Below are positions 1 to 62,875 of a stretch of 64,000 nt of DNA, piece after piece. The stretch is taken from assembly GCA_029204225.1 (NCBI GenBank), contig CM055101.1, forward strand, positions 40,755,961 through 40,819,960, given 5' to 3'. Position 1 is the first letter of the stretch, and each line of letters opens with the position of its first letter. The notes beneath the pieces were generated by a model. The model had not been told where the DNA came from. It worked only from the letters and a program-made list of their open reading frames with translations, and searched no databases. The DNA comes from Diphasiastrum complanatum. Lineage: Eukaryota; Streptophyta; Lycopodiopsida; Lycopodiales; Lycopodiaceae. The position numbers and the translations under genes were made by a program.

Positions 1-3000
1 AGCCCTAGCTGGAGAGTCCCTGGTTCAGAGGTTGTCCGTACACATGCTGAGAGATAGGGTCGAGTCCTTGTCTAGAGAGATGGAGCCTCTACGCCGCCAC
101 TAGGCCACATATGGATGCAGCATCATGTCCAATGGCTGGACTGATGTCAGGGGGAGGCCGATCCTCAACATCTTGGTCTCCAGCTGCATTGGTACAAAGT
201 TTTTGAGAGCCGTGGATTGCAGTAGCGGGGGGGAGTCCTATCTGCAGATTTCATGTACGACGTCATTAGGTCTTCCATCCTGTCCATAGGCCCCCAGAAT
301 GTCGTTACGGTGGTGACGGACAATGCCACCAACTGTGTTCAGATGGGTGTCCTGCTAGAGGCCGAGTTCCCTCACATCCTCCATACCCCCTGTGCGAGGC
401 GTGTTCTTGCCATGTTCCGGGTGTTCAGCCATTTGGACCTCCGTAAGCCAGCCCCCACACGCTTTGCATTCGACCTGGTGGCCATCGACCGTCTGATCAG
501 GTGCAGGACATAGCTTCTACAGATAGTTGCCAGTGATCTTTGGCGTGCCAGTACGTTTCAGCACACGGAGGATGGGGAGCAATTTTCTTCCACGGTGAGG
601 GGAGACCAGTTCTAGAGGGATGCACAGACATTGTCAGGACTGCTTCGACCACTCTACATTGTGCTCCGCATGGCTGACAGTGAGGGGTCCACACTTTGAC
701 TGGTGTATGAGCTCATGGACCGGATCGGACAGTTCCTGCAGCTGCCCATCTTGCAGCCAGAGAGGTAAGCGATACAGTATTGTAATTGTTCTTTATCTTT
801 TCAGTGTTTGCTTGTTTTTATGTCGATGTTAAGTTTTTTCCAAAATTTGCTTCGACTTCGTGCAGGATGACGGAGCTGAGGTTCATCTGGGAGACGCGGT
901 GGAACTACTTTCACAGGAGTATCCACAGTGTTGCACACATCTTGCATCCCCTCTTCCTCTCTCCGACACAGATATCAGACAGGGAGCTCGAGGCAGATTG
1001 GCTTGAGTACATCTACAGGGTGGGTCCACACATTGGCTTGGATCCTATCAGACTCATGGAGGAATTAGCTGCATTTCATTTCGGGATGGGCACGTTCGGT
1101 CACCCGGCTGCTCAGGATCCAGAAAGGAGGCAGCTCCCCATTACCTGGTGGACCATGTTCGGTAGAACCTATCCCTTCATACAGCGTCTTGCACTGCGTG
1201 TCCTTTCACAGGTATGTATCTCATCTCATCCTCCCTTGCACCCGTGCACATGTGCTGAACCATTTCATTGCACGTACCACAGGATTGCGCTGCCTCCATG
1301 TGTGAGCGTAACGCTCACACGAGGAGAAAAAACAGGCTGTCAGTGAGTCAGCTAGAGCGGTTGGTGTTCTGTAGCACCAACGCACGTCTCGCCAGGAGAC
1401 TGCCAACCATTAGGAGCGCATTGCAGGTGATGGGCTATTCTCCCATAGCATGTTGGTTGACGTCTCACTAAAATGTAGGTTTCAATTTTTGATCAAGTTG
1501 TTGTCCTGACACGCTCAATTTTGACCTTGCAGACGAAGATATCTGATTTGGAGCGCTAGGTTGACTTGCCTATGGACAGCGTCCATCCTATGCCTGCAGA
1601 TGACTTGGGCACACAGTTGATGGCAGAGAGAGAGAGGGAGCTTGCTGAGATGAGAGAGAGAGAGAACCTGCGGTTGAGCATAGAGAGCCTACTTTGTATG
1701 AGGCAGATAATCCAGTGTCAGAGGATGAGCATGATGAGGATGAGCCCATTCGGGTTGTGTTTGCCAGATCAGAGAGGGATGAGGCAGATGATACAGGTGC
1801 AGGGCACACGCCACGGGCCGGAGTCACAGGTGCATCACGTGGCAGAGGTGGGGCACATGGCACAGGTTATACCGGGAGACAGGCAGGGCACACAGGGGGG
1901 GCCAGTGGCATACCTACCTATGTCGACATGATGGAGGAGGCTCTTGATAGAGGGCAGAGTGATTTAGATGCCGTCCTGCAGCTGCTTGGATGCGTGCAGT
2001 ACAGAGTCATGGCCGTTACTACGACAGCACACCAGAGGAGGCACCAGATGACTTTGATTGCACAGATTGGGAGGCTGATGAGGCACGGGATGAGGCACGG
2101 GATGAGGCACGGGTTGATTCAGGGGATGGTGCACAGGATAATTCAGGGGTTGGGGCATAGGATGAGGCCCAGAGCCCAGAGCATTTGTATTCAGATGCCC
2201 AGCTAGATGACCTGATTGCCACATTGGATTCAAAGGCTCATCAGATGCCGAGTGTCAGGGCACCCCCATCGTCTCTTGCCAGCATGCCATACACAGAGTC
2301 CCAGCCAGAGCAGCCGCATGAGGTGCCTACAGTTACTCCAGTTCCTTAGAGGGTATATGTGCGCCGCACAGCTCCTCCAGTGCCACCGATGCCATTCAGG
2401 CCTGTAGCCCCTCCATCGTCGTCCACTTCTGCAGCACCAGGTCTCCATGGCAGGCCACCATCTGTGCCCAGGTTTTCTCTTGCAGCGCCCACATCCACAG
2501 TGATTCCTCCAGCAGCTCCCCCAGTGGCAGCACCCACTTCACATCCTCCTCCTTTGGCAGCACCCACTCCACTGGCTCCCCCTTTGGCAGCACCCAGGAC
2601 GTACCAGTACCAGCCACCGCAGCGCCCCTTTCAGTAGATATCGCCGCTGTACTTGCCTCCTGCACAGCCAGTTCCTCCACCAGCAGCAGCCCCACGGGCA
2701 CACACTCCACGAGCTCATCCTCCTCGCTCAGGTGCACAGGGAGTTCCCTCTTTTGCTTCCCTATCCCAGCCAGCCTCAGCTTGGGCTCAGCCTAGCCAGC
2801 CAGGTGATTTGCATGGGGGTGATGAGGCATTGACAGCTCCTCTTGTCCGCAAGAGACCAGGAAGGCCCAAGGGTGCACCGAACAAGAAAGGCAAGGCACA
2901 GAAACTGCCACGGAAGAGAGGACGACCACGCAGGGCTCCAGGTACAGCTAAAGGTGCAGCATTACAGCCAGCTGGAGCAGGTGTTGTTGGTTTGGCTTGC

Positions 3001-3168
3001 TTGGGGACTGATGCGGAGGCAGATTGGGATGATGCTAGTGACGAGTCCTCCTCTTCGGATACACAGCCCATGCCAGTTCCATATAGGCACAGATATCGGC
3101 TGCGAGAGTCAACTCGGGGCCCTGAGTTGTCTCCAGAGCATTCGTCTGAGTCAGAGCCAGAGCATTGA
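1..3168 (+). pseudogene. hAT transposase, family 1 copy A, degenerate
   Basis: This is a transposase pseudogene of the hAT superfamily. Exons inferred by comparison with copies B and E are 1-764 (DUF659 core, including the VVTVVTDNATNC segment), 866-1211 (helical region ending in the WW-x-x-FG block), 1283-1426 (C-terminal hAT dimerisation domain) and 1533-3168 (disordered tail). The tail is acidic, then rich in Pro/Ala/Ser, and has two AT-hooks near 2850-2945 (cores RPGRPKG and RGRPRR). The stop is TGA at 3166-3168. Breaks include an in-frame TAG around 100 where copies B and E encode Trp, a deletion of about 120 bases near 392 that removes the CAAH segment, further stops near 510 and 2635, and a frame change at the GA-rich stretch near 1630-1665. 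It cannot make a full protein. Confidence 0.8.
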
Positions 3169-3696
3169 TTGTGGCTCTGTTATTTTAGTTTTAGTAGTTT
3201 ATCTCTAGCAGACGGTCTAGCATTGTACTCAGATCATTTTTCACATTATATATAGTGTTTGGCGTGCTTTATTTGCTACACAATGTGCGTATGTCGCTCT
3301 GTACATGTGATGCTGTATTTTCAATTTTATGTCAAATTCTATGTGCGTGTGTGAATCTTATTTTCAACTAATTTCGATTGAAGTGAATGGTAGCTTCACA
3401 TAAATGCACCTACATCATGAGCACAGCAATTACCCCTACACCCCAAACGGCATTTCATAAACACATGTAATACATTCGCATTTAAAAAAATTACAGAGAT
3501 TGCATTTCACATGACCAGGTTCGCGTTGCACAAAAAACAACTATATATTGATTCAGCCGTTGTATCAAGATAAAATTACATATATCCTGTCTTTTTTTTA
3601 AGCAGCCATCTAGTTATTTGTCGCACCCTAAACTACCGAAAACTACATAGCAACAGTCTGCCACATACGGCTGGACCTTATCTATTCTAAGCATTC
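3169..3696. other. Spacer between the two convergent genes of hAT copy A
   Basis: This AT-rich non-coding stretch separates the transposase stop from the stop of the opposite small gene. It is repeated with moderate divergence at 17455-17742 and 19179-19604, so it is part of the transposon. It probably holds both 3' UTRs. I see no ORF or clear hairpin terminator. Confidence 0.5.
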
Positions 3697-3951
3697 CTAC
3701 TGATCCTCCACCGACTCCTCGCCCTCGTCAGGTGCATTGTTTTGTCGCTCTCGCTCTGCCTCCCGGTTAGCCCGAGCTGCCTCTTGGTTAGCCCCATGTC
3801 TGGCCGCCCTTTTCCTAACCATGATGAGCTGCCGTCGTGTGAAGCTCATTCCGATCTGCTCATCCAAATCCAGCTCGACAGCGGGGGCAAGGGCCACAGC
3901 GGGGGCGGGTGGCTCCGGTTCCGGATTCCTCTGCCGAGTCTGTCGCAGCAT
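3697..3951 (-). CDS. Second small gene of hAT family 1, copy A (charged protein, function unknown)
   Basis: An 84-codon reading frame on the minus strand converges on the transposase gene. The protein is highly charged: a Pro-rich stretch (PEPEPPAP), then a block with FTRRQLIMVRKRAAR, an Ala/Arg/Glu-rich helix likely to form a coiled coil, and an acidic C-terminus. The same frame upstream to about 4063 also resembles coding sequence (RRKLEEDI, RHNERHRKQEAD) but carries one TGA in this copy. Copy D (19605-19975) encodes the same extended protein with that codon intact but with two other stops, so the ancestral protein was probably at least 120 residues. I do not recognise a family. Conservation between two diverged copies and a TATA-like motif upstream support it as a real gene; DNA binding or partnership with the transposase is only a guess. 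Confidence 0.45.
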   Translation of the reverse strand: MLRQTRQRNPEPEPPAPAVALAPAVELDLDEQIGMSFTRRQLIMVRKRAARHGANQEAARANREAERERQNNAPDEGEESVEDQ

Positions 3952-4203
3952 CTCTGCATTGTCTGCCTCTTGCTTCCGATGTCTTTCGTTGTGCCTTCAG
4001 ATATCTTCCTCGAGCTTCCGCCTGGCTTCGCCCTCGGGCTTCGGTGGTATGCACTCTGCCATCTCGATCGACCTTCTCCTCACAGCACCCTGGTCCTCGA
4101 ACACCCTCTCACAGCACCCTGGCTCTCAAACAGCCTGTCACTGGCTCTCGCTTGCTCTCTCACTGGCTATCACTGGCTCTCTCACAGCCTTTGAAAATGC
4201 CTC

Positions 4204-4233
4204 TCACAATGGCATTGTGAGTGCTTATTTATC
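4204..4233 (-). promoter_or_regulatory. Putative promoter of the minus-strand small gene (TATA-like box and inverted repeat)
   Basis: On the minus strand a GGATAAATAAGCAC stretch (4224-4233 core) resembles a TATA box. Just downstream lies a perfect inverted repeat, TCACAATG-G-CATTGTGA (4204-4220). Both are kept in copy D (20123-20150) and copy E (about 25510-25538). Their position, 150-200 bases before the extended small ORF, fits a promoter and leader. No transcript evidence is available. Confidence 0.4.
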
Positions 4234-4504
4234 CCCACAACCTGATCGGCCATGTGGATCCCCATCATCCCTCCATGTGCCTCTGTACCTGTCCCCATGT
4301 GATGCTCCCCCCCTGTGTTGCTCTCCCATTGGCCCCATGGTCTGCTCACCCACAGTGCCCATGTGTTGCACCAGTTCCATGCACCATGTACTGTACCCTC
4401 TTTTTTTACACCCCACCTAGAACCTTTTTTATTTTCCATTTTTTTAACCTATTTTGGTAGGTAAAAGACAATATAAATAGTAAAAATATTTTTAAAAAAA
4501 TATT

Positions 4505-4589
4505 AAAAAATGGTACGGCCCTGGTACCGCGGATCCCAAAGCGGTACCGTACCGGCGGTACCATACCAGCGGTACCTGAGGACACTATG
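4505..4589 (+). repeat. 3' subterminal palindrome array of hAT copy A
   Basis: Several copies of GGTACC and CCGCGG-type palindromes (GGTACCGCGG, CGGTACCGTACCGG, GCGGTACC) are packed into 85 bases next to the CTATG terminus. Equivalent arrays flank 20520-20633, 25905-26007, 26108-26165 and, inverted, 15022-15125. In hAT elements subterminal repeats are the usual transposase binding sites. Confidence 0.6.
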
Positions 4590-5048
4590 GTTTGGATGTC
4601 ATAGTAAAAGGCATAGACAAGGTTTTAACGTGGTTTGCGTATTTCCAGAGTTATGTGCTAGTTCTATAGTGTCGTAAAAAGCAGCAAATAACAGTTTCTG
4701 GAAGGATCTGCAAATATTCCAATATTTGGGCAAGCCTAGGTTAGAACTGAAAATTAAGGCTTTGCCTGGTTTTAACAGAGCGGTGCCCATGTGCCTGCTG
4801 TTTCTTACGTTCATAATTACTTCTCAACCAACATTTGAAACTTGGCATCCACTCAATAATTTTCACACTTGATTTTATTGCAATAGCTTTGAGGAATGAA
4901 AAAGCAGAACCGTGTAGGCCTTTTAGCTGCACCTAGCAGAATTCTGTCGCAATAAATAAGTTGATTTCTGTACATCTAGCCTAAGAGTTTCATTTTCCAT
5001 ATCAATACAAAGGCTTTCACTCAAGAATGCTACTTTTTTTGTTTTCAG
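4590..5048. other. Intron sequence upstream of ISA2 exon a
   Basis: No gene or transposon is recognised here. It ends in a polypyrimidine tract and CAG at 5046-5048. Confidence 0.5.
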
Positions 5049-57945
<52,897 letters not shown>

Positions 57946-58319
57946 GTACAAGTTACTCACACTATTTGTCAATGCAACAGTGTTATAACTTTTAAGAGCT
58001 GATTATTGTGGTGTGGAGCATGTTTTAGTTTCTTTCTTAAATGGTGGAAGATGAATGATGTAAAAACATTCGAACGTATAAGAAGTGAGATTTGTACAAT
58101 GAAAAGTTGTAACTTATGCATAGCCACCAAGGAATGTCATCCTCTCTAGCTTGTTTTTGCATCCAAGTAAAAATTCTTTCATGCTAGGTTTCCTTTCAAG
58201 GTTGTTATGGTTATTTGCTAGTTAGAAGACAACCATACTTTACATTGTAATGCTAGTGTCAAATCTTTCATATTAGAGGACCATCAATGATCAATTTGGT
58301 CTTTTCAAGAACAAATGAT
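57946..58319. other. ISA2 intron following exon o
   Basis: No feature is recognised. Confidence 0.4.
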
Positions 58320-58592
58320 TTGTAAAGGATTAGGGTTTTGGAAGGAATATCTCTAGGCTCCTGGGTTCTATATATACCTATAGAACTCACCCTACTCCAC
58401 TTTTCCGGTTTTTAGTTACCAGAAACTTCTCCTCTCTTGTATTTAGTCATCATGGCTCAGGGTTGAAGCTATCAAGGATTGATCTTCAATTTCTCTTTGC
58501 TTGGGTGGTTTGGCTCCACAGTTATCCTTTTAGTGTTTGCAATAGGATCTTCAGGATCTATACAAGTCGATTTTTACGGTGGTATCAGAGCT
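58320..58592 (+). mobile_element. Copia-type LTR end with primer binding site
   Basis: CTATATATACCTATAG (about 58368) resembles an LTR TATA box. TGGTATCAGAGC at 58580-58591 is an initiator tRNA-Met primer binding site. The LTR left border is not clear; 58320 is a guess. It is plausibly the 5' end of the copia element whose coding part resumes at 62850. Confidence 0.5.
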
Positions 58593-59590
58593 TAGGCTTT
58601 TTGGTAGTATCTCTTTGCTTTTTCCTGGTGATGGAATTAACATCCAAGCAAGTGATTTCTCAAGATCATGATCATTCCTAGCCTAGAGATTAGTGTTATC
58701 GTCTATCCCCATAGCAATAGTTGTATTTCACTTGGAATTTTACGGTTTTTTGAATGGTATTTTCAATTTTAGCTTGGATTTCATAAAATGTACTATATGT
58801 TAATGATTTTAACGGAAGTACTTGCTGTTTTTCAGTCCTTATGAATGATTCTAATGATCGCATGCCAGTTATGCCATCGATATGACATCTAAATTGTGTT
58901 TTCTTGGTCAAACCTAGTCAAATTTGACATTTATTGAGCAAAATCATAACTCTCTAATTTGAATGATGATTGTTTTGGTTGTAATTAAGGTCGAGTGTAC
59001 TTGCATGAGGTTAAGATCTGTTAGAACGTGTGAAACAAGTCAAATTGTGGTCTGGAAACATGATTTTTTGATGAAATTTTCACGTTTTTGATATATAGAG
59101 TTGATTGTCATGCCATAAACTTCGCATGCACATTCTCTAGGATTGTTAGACTTGTTTAGTAACTATGGATAGTAGGCACGAGCTATAGAAGTCGAAAAAC
59201 TTTATAATTTAAAAAAAAAAAATTGGTTTTTAATGTGGTTTTTTGGATGTTTCGTGCTTCTCTGATCTTTTGTTGGAGGAGCTTATTAATATTGTTTGTA
59301 TGCCTTTGAACCTCTGAAATGAGCTATCATACACCTGTTTTGGTTTCTTGAGGCTTGTGCACCGACGGTGAAATTGCATGAATGGCTGCCCTAAAAAGAA
59401 GTGATTTTTGCTTGTTCTAACCATATGCTACATATGTGAACCTAATCGAGGCCTTCTTTGATCCCTACTAAGTGTTTCGAAGTTGTTGATGATAGCTCTT
59501 AGGCCAATGCAAAGCATACAAGTCATTTCCAAGTATTTGCCTCAAAGAAAGTGCCCCCTTGTTAACTAATATAGCAAGTTCCTATAATAG
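58593..59590. other. Probable copia leader or intron sequence
   Basis: AT-rich sequence after the primer binding site with no open gag frame that I recognise. Confidence 0.3.
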
Positions 59591-59677
59591 GTAATCAATA
59601 ATGACGGATGGAACCGCAAGTTTAAGTGGAACGGCTCTAATGCCGACCTGTTTCCAAATTTGCCAGCAACTAAGCGG
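59591..59677 (+). CDS. Orphan exon-like segment of unknown gene
   Basis: Between ATAATAG and GTAAGG lies an exact 29-codon open segment, VINNDGWNRKFKWNGSNADL followed by FPNLPATKR. Composition and splice borders look exonic. Its phase 0 start does not fit ISA2 exon o (phase 2 end), and it does not resemble the isoamylase C-terminal domain, so I do not assign it. Confidence 0.3.
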
Positions 59678-59949
59678 GTAAGGCAATGTCTTCTTTGAAT
59701 TTCAGTTTTCATGGAATTCTAGAAGAAATGAAAATTGATCAAACAATCGATAGATCTCATTGGCATCTCTTTACATGAATTTTGAAGGTGAGTTCTATTA
59801 CCATAAGCTGCATTTCTCTGCAATAAGAAAATCTAATGAAATTGAATATGAATTTTGGGACAGAATGACCATCTCTAGTTAAGGTTCATGTGGTTGCAAC
59901 TTAATCAACTTTATGAGTGAGCGTAGTTCTATTTTTTTGTGACAAAGCC

Positions 59950-60106
59950 TCATCATGATGGCATGATCTGCAGCCGGAGCGGGATATCTAAGGGATATAA
60001 TAAACCACTAGCCTTAAATTGTTCAGCTTTAGCTAGTTGACAGGGTTTACAGTTTACCACATAAGACTCAACATACAGCTTGATTTTGGCCAATAAAACT
60101 CTCTTC
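59950..60106 (-). pseudogene. Gypsy integrase zinc-region remnant
   Basis: On the minus strand it reads VESYVVNCKPCQLAKAEQFK and then ASGLLYPL, the C-x-x-C half of the integrase zinc domain. It is cut at 60106 by the LTR. Confidence 0.6.
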
Positions 60107-60716
60107 TGACCAAGTCCAAAGTCCTATGTTCTCACAAAGCTATCTCAACCAAACCCTAAGCACACCAAAATAGGCACCAAATATCCACTTTATTGATCTC
60201 TCCTAAAAGTACATAACAAGATCCTAGCATAAATACATAAGAGCTAAGTCTCCTCCCAGCCACTTGCTGCATAGTAGAAAAATGAGGCATACTCAAGAGG
60301 CTCCCCCTCTTAAGCTCCCACACCCTCCTACCTCAAGCACCCACTTGACCCTGACTTGTCCTATTGTTGACACATGGCATACTCCATGCACAGCCGACAC
60401 TCGCCACTTGGCAGTACCCTGACACATAGGCAAGTGAGTAGGACCGTCCAACATATGAGTTACATACTATTGGACCAAGTGTCCCAATGTTCATATGCCA
60501 CGTGTCCCGTTGAACGGTCAACTCCTACTTTTTAAGAGGTCAGTCCAATAGCCCCTAAATTAAGACCCAGTACCCCATACCAAATACAAGCAAGTCAACA
60601 AGTTAACCTAAACCTACTATTTACATTTTCTTACAAAACATGTAAGCCATTTACAATTTACAAGTCCAGCGTGTTCAAACCAAGGCAAGAATATAAATAC
60701 ATGGCATCCCTTCTCT
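60107..60716 (-). repeat. Gypsy LTR (minus strand)
   Basis: On the minus strand it starts TGCCATGTATTTATATTC at 60716, after the polypurine tract GAGGAGAGAAGGGA. It shares long stretches with the LTR at 26568 (GTGTCAGGGTACTGCCAAGT). The end at 60107 (TTGGTCA) is approximate. Confidence 0.65.
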
Positions 60717-62480
60717 CCTCAACGAACATCATTCACGATGGTAAAATAAGGGTACTTCGAGTTCAGATACTTCAGAAGATGCACATTCTCAATTCGAACT
60801 TTTCATTCCTCTAGTTGTGCCGAATTTGATCAATTTGAGGATACAAATCAGATTGTATCTCAAAAAAACATAATTGATTAACTTCTCCAATCCGACTCAA
60901 GGCATCGGCCACATTGTTCGATGTACCTCTACAATACTTAATGTCGAATTGAAACTCTGACCACCTAGCCTTACGGCCTCGGTCTATGGCATCACATATA
61001 TACTTAAGGGATTGGTGATCAATCATCATCGTAAATCTGGCACCATATAAATAATGCCTCCAGATTTTTAACACTTGAATGACTGCAAAAAGTTCCTTCT
61101 CATAGATAGAATACCTACATTGAGCAAAATCTAATTTGCTTTCAAACGCAACTGCTCTACCATCCTGATAAAGCACCGCTCCTATAGCAAAGTCGCTAGC
61201 ATCCGTTTCTACCAAAAATGGTCTATTAGGAGCAACTATGTGTAAAATTGGAGCTGTAGAAACCCAATGCTTGAGAGTTTCAAAACTCTCATTCATTTCA
61301 TCAGTCCAAACAACAAGTGGGCTTTTTTTGTGGCTACACTTTTTTTTCACCCCCTTAAGAACATTCGTTAAGGGCAATGCTATAATACCATAGTCCATAT
61401 TGAATCTGTGAGAAAATCTTGTGAAGCCAAGGAATGTTTTCACATCACAGATTGTTTGCGAAATTGGCCATTCACAAACCTTAAGAACCTTATCATAATT
61501 GATTTCAATATTGCAATCAGAAATGATATGGCCCAGGTACTTGAGTCTGGTCTGAAAGAGCTCACATTTTGACTCCTTATCATAGAGCTTTTCTTTCCTC
61601 AAAAGCTCTAAGACAATACAAAGATGCTCTTCATGCTCGACTATACATCTTTCCCAAATTTGGACACAAAATATCGTTCATCATTTGTTGGAATGTGACA
61701 GGTGCATTCCAAACAGTACCACTAAGAACTCATAATGGCTATACCTAGTTCGGAAACCAGCCTTAGGGACATCCTCGTCCCTAATCCTTATCTGATGGTA
61801 ACCTAATCTAAGGTCTATCTTGGAGAAATACTTTGCTCCATTCAAATGATCCATTAGATCATCCGTCCTAGCTAAGGGATGGTCATCTTATTCATCAAGA
61901 TTGGTGCACCCCAAAGAGACTGACTAGGTCTAATGTGACTCATCCTAAGATTCTCTTGAATTTGCCTAGCTATCTCATTCTCTTCCTTCAAGCTGACCCT
62001 GTAAGGAAACAAGGATACAAGGGCACTATCGAGAAGCAACTCTATCTGATGGTCTATATTCACTCCTAGAAGGAGGTACCTTCAAGTAGATGCTCAGGAT
62101 AAACATTAGCAAAATCATGCCTAAGCCTCCTAAATCCCCTACCCTCAAGTGAATCCTCATTTAAAGGGTTATTGAGAGGTAAAGGCATTTGCGACAAACC
62201 AATGTTTAGACTCTATATAAAATGCTCATCTACATAAGTTACATCCTTCAGAATATATAAACAAACATTATACTCATAATCTTCCAAACATTTATTAACT
62301 TCCAAATCAAATACAAAAGGAGTGTCTAGATTATTTACATCACCTAGAAGTTCTACTAATGAGCCATTGTGCAAAAATGACAAACTATGAGTGACAAAAT
62401 TCTTTTTCAATGACTCATTCTTGGAGTAAAACCACTCCTTATCCAAGATTATAGCTACCTTATCCTGATTCATTTTATGA
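60717..62480 (-). pseudogene. Gypsy pol remnant: protease-RT linker, reverse transcriptase, RNase H
   Basis: From 62473 down: a linker piece (VFDLEVNKCLEDYEYNVCLY), the start of reverse transcriptase (62063-61872), and an open frame of 263 codons (61602-60811) with [40 protein letters not shown], the RNase H block (ARFTMMIDHQSLKYI) and NVADALSRIGEV. The YXDD region is missing or degraded near 61650-61700. The integrase is deleted; RNase H is followed almost directly by the element's last codons (KYPYFTIVNDVR) and the polypurine tract. Confidence 0.8.
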
Positions 62481-62744
62481 CTTTCTCACATAAAACAAAT
62501 TATATAGTCTATGTGATAATGCAAGTACCAAACTGTGTAGTCTCTGTGGTAATTCAAGTATCAAACTATCATTTTCATGAACAATATCCACTTTTAAGGT
62601 ATTACATTGTATTTTTTTGGAAATATTGCATGTTTGATAGGTTGAAAAATCCAATCTATAAAATAGAAAAGGTATTCTGACACATTTGAAAACCAAATTT
62701 TGAGAAAAAAAACATTATTTCAAAATATTTTTCACAGCCTCCAA

Positions 62745-62875
62745 ACATAGCGCGCCAACGTGCTAAGTGAAATAACTAGGAAAAGATAGCACGCCGGCGT
62801 GCTAAGTGAAATAGAAAAAAAAAAATTCAGCCTTAAAAGGTGGCACGCCGGTGTGCATAGTGAAACATGTTCAAA
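62745..62875. repeat. Three palindromic GCACGCCGGCGTGC-type repeats
   Basis: GCGCGCCAACGTGCTAAGTG (about 62750), GCACGCCGGCGTGCTAAGTG (about 62790) and GCACGCCGGTGTGCATAGTG (about 62844) share a hairpin core followed by (T)AAGTGAAAT/ATAGTGAAAC. The central copy is a perfect 14-base palindrome. They lie directly before the copia coding sequence. Confidence 0.75.

Larger units (their letters stand above)
1..4589 (+). mobile_element. hAT family 1 transposon, copy A (5' end outside window)
   Basis: This DNA transposon copy is cut by the left window edge. It carries the transposase gene (to 3168), a non-coding spacer, a small gene on the opposite strand (3697 to about 4063), that gene's promoter region, and a 3' end with GGTACC palindromes that finishes in CTATG at 4589. 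The end matches copies D (20633) and E (26007), whose termini also read ...CTATG on the 3' side and CATAG on the 5' side. The flank after 4589 is not a TA repeat, unlike the other copies. The 5' end and left target duplication cannot be seen. It lies upstream of ISA2 exon 1 of this window, probably in an ISA2 intron. Confidence 0.8.

Noticed and set aside
2359-3208. Proline-rich tail as an extensin or cell-wall protein gene
   Set aside because: It follows the hAT dimerisation exon in the same order in four copies and ends in AT-hooks, so it belongs to the transposase.
59591-59677. Last ISA2 exon
   Set aside because: It needs phase 0 but exon o ends in phase 2; using the ISA2 phase gives an immediate stop, and the peptide does not resemble the isoamylase C-terminal domain.
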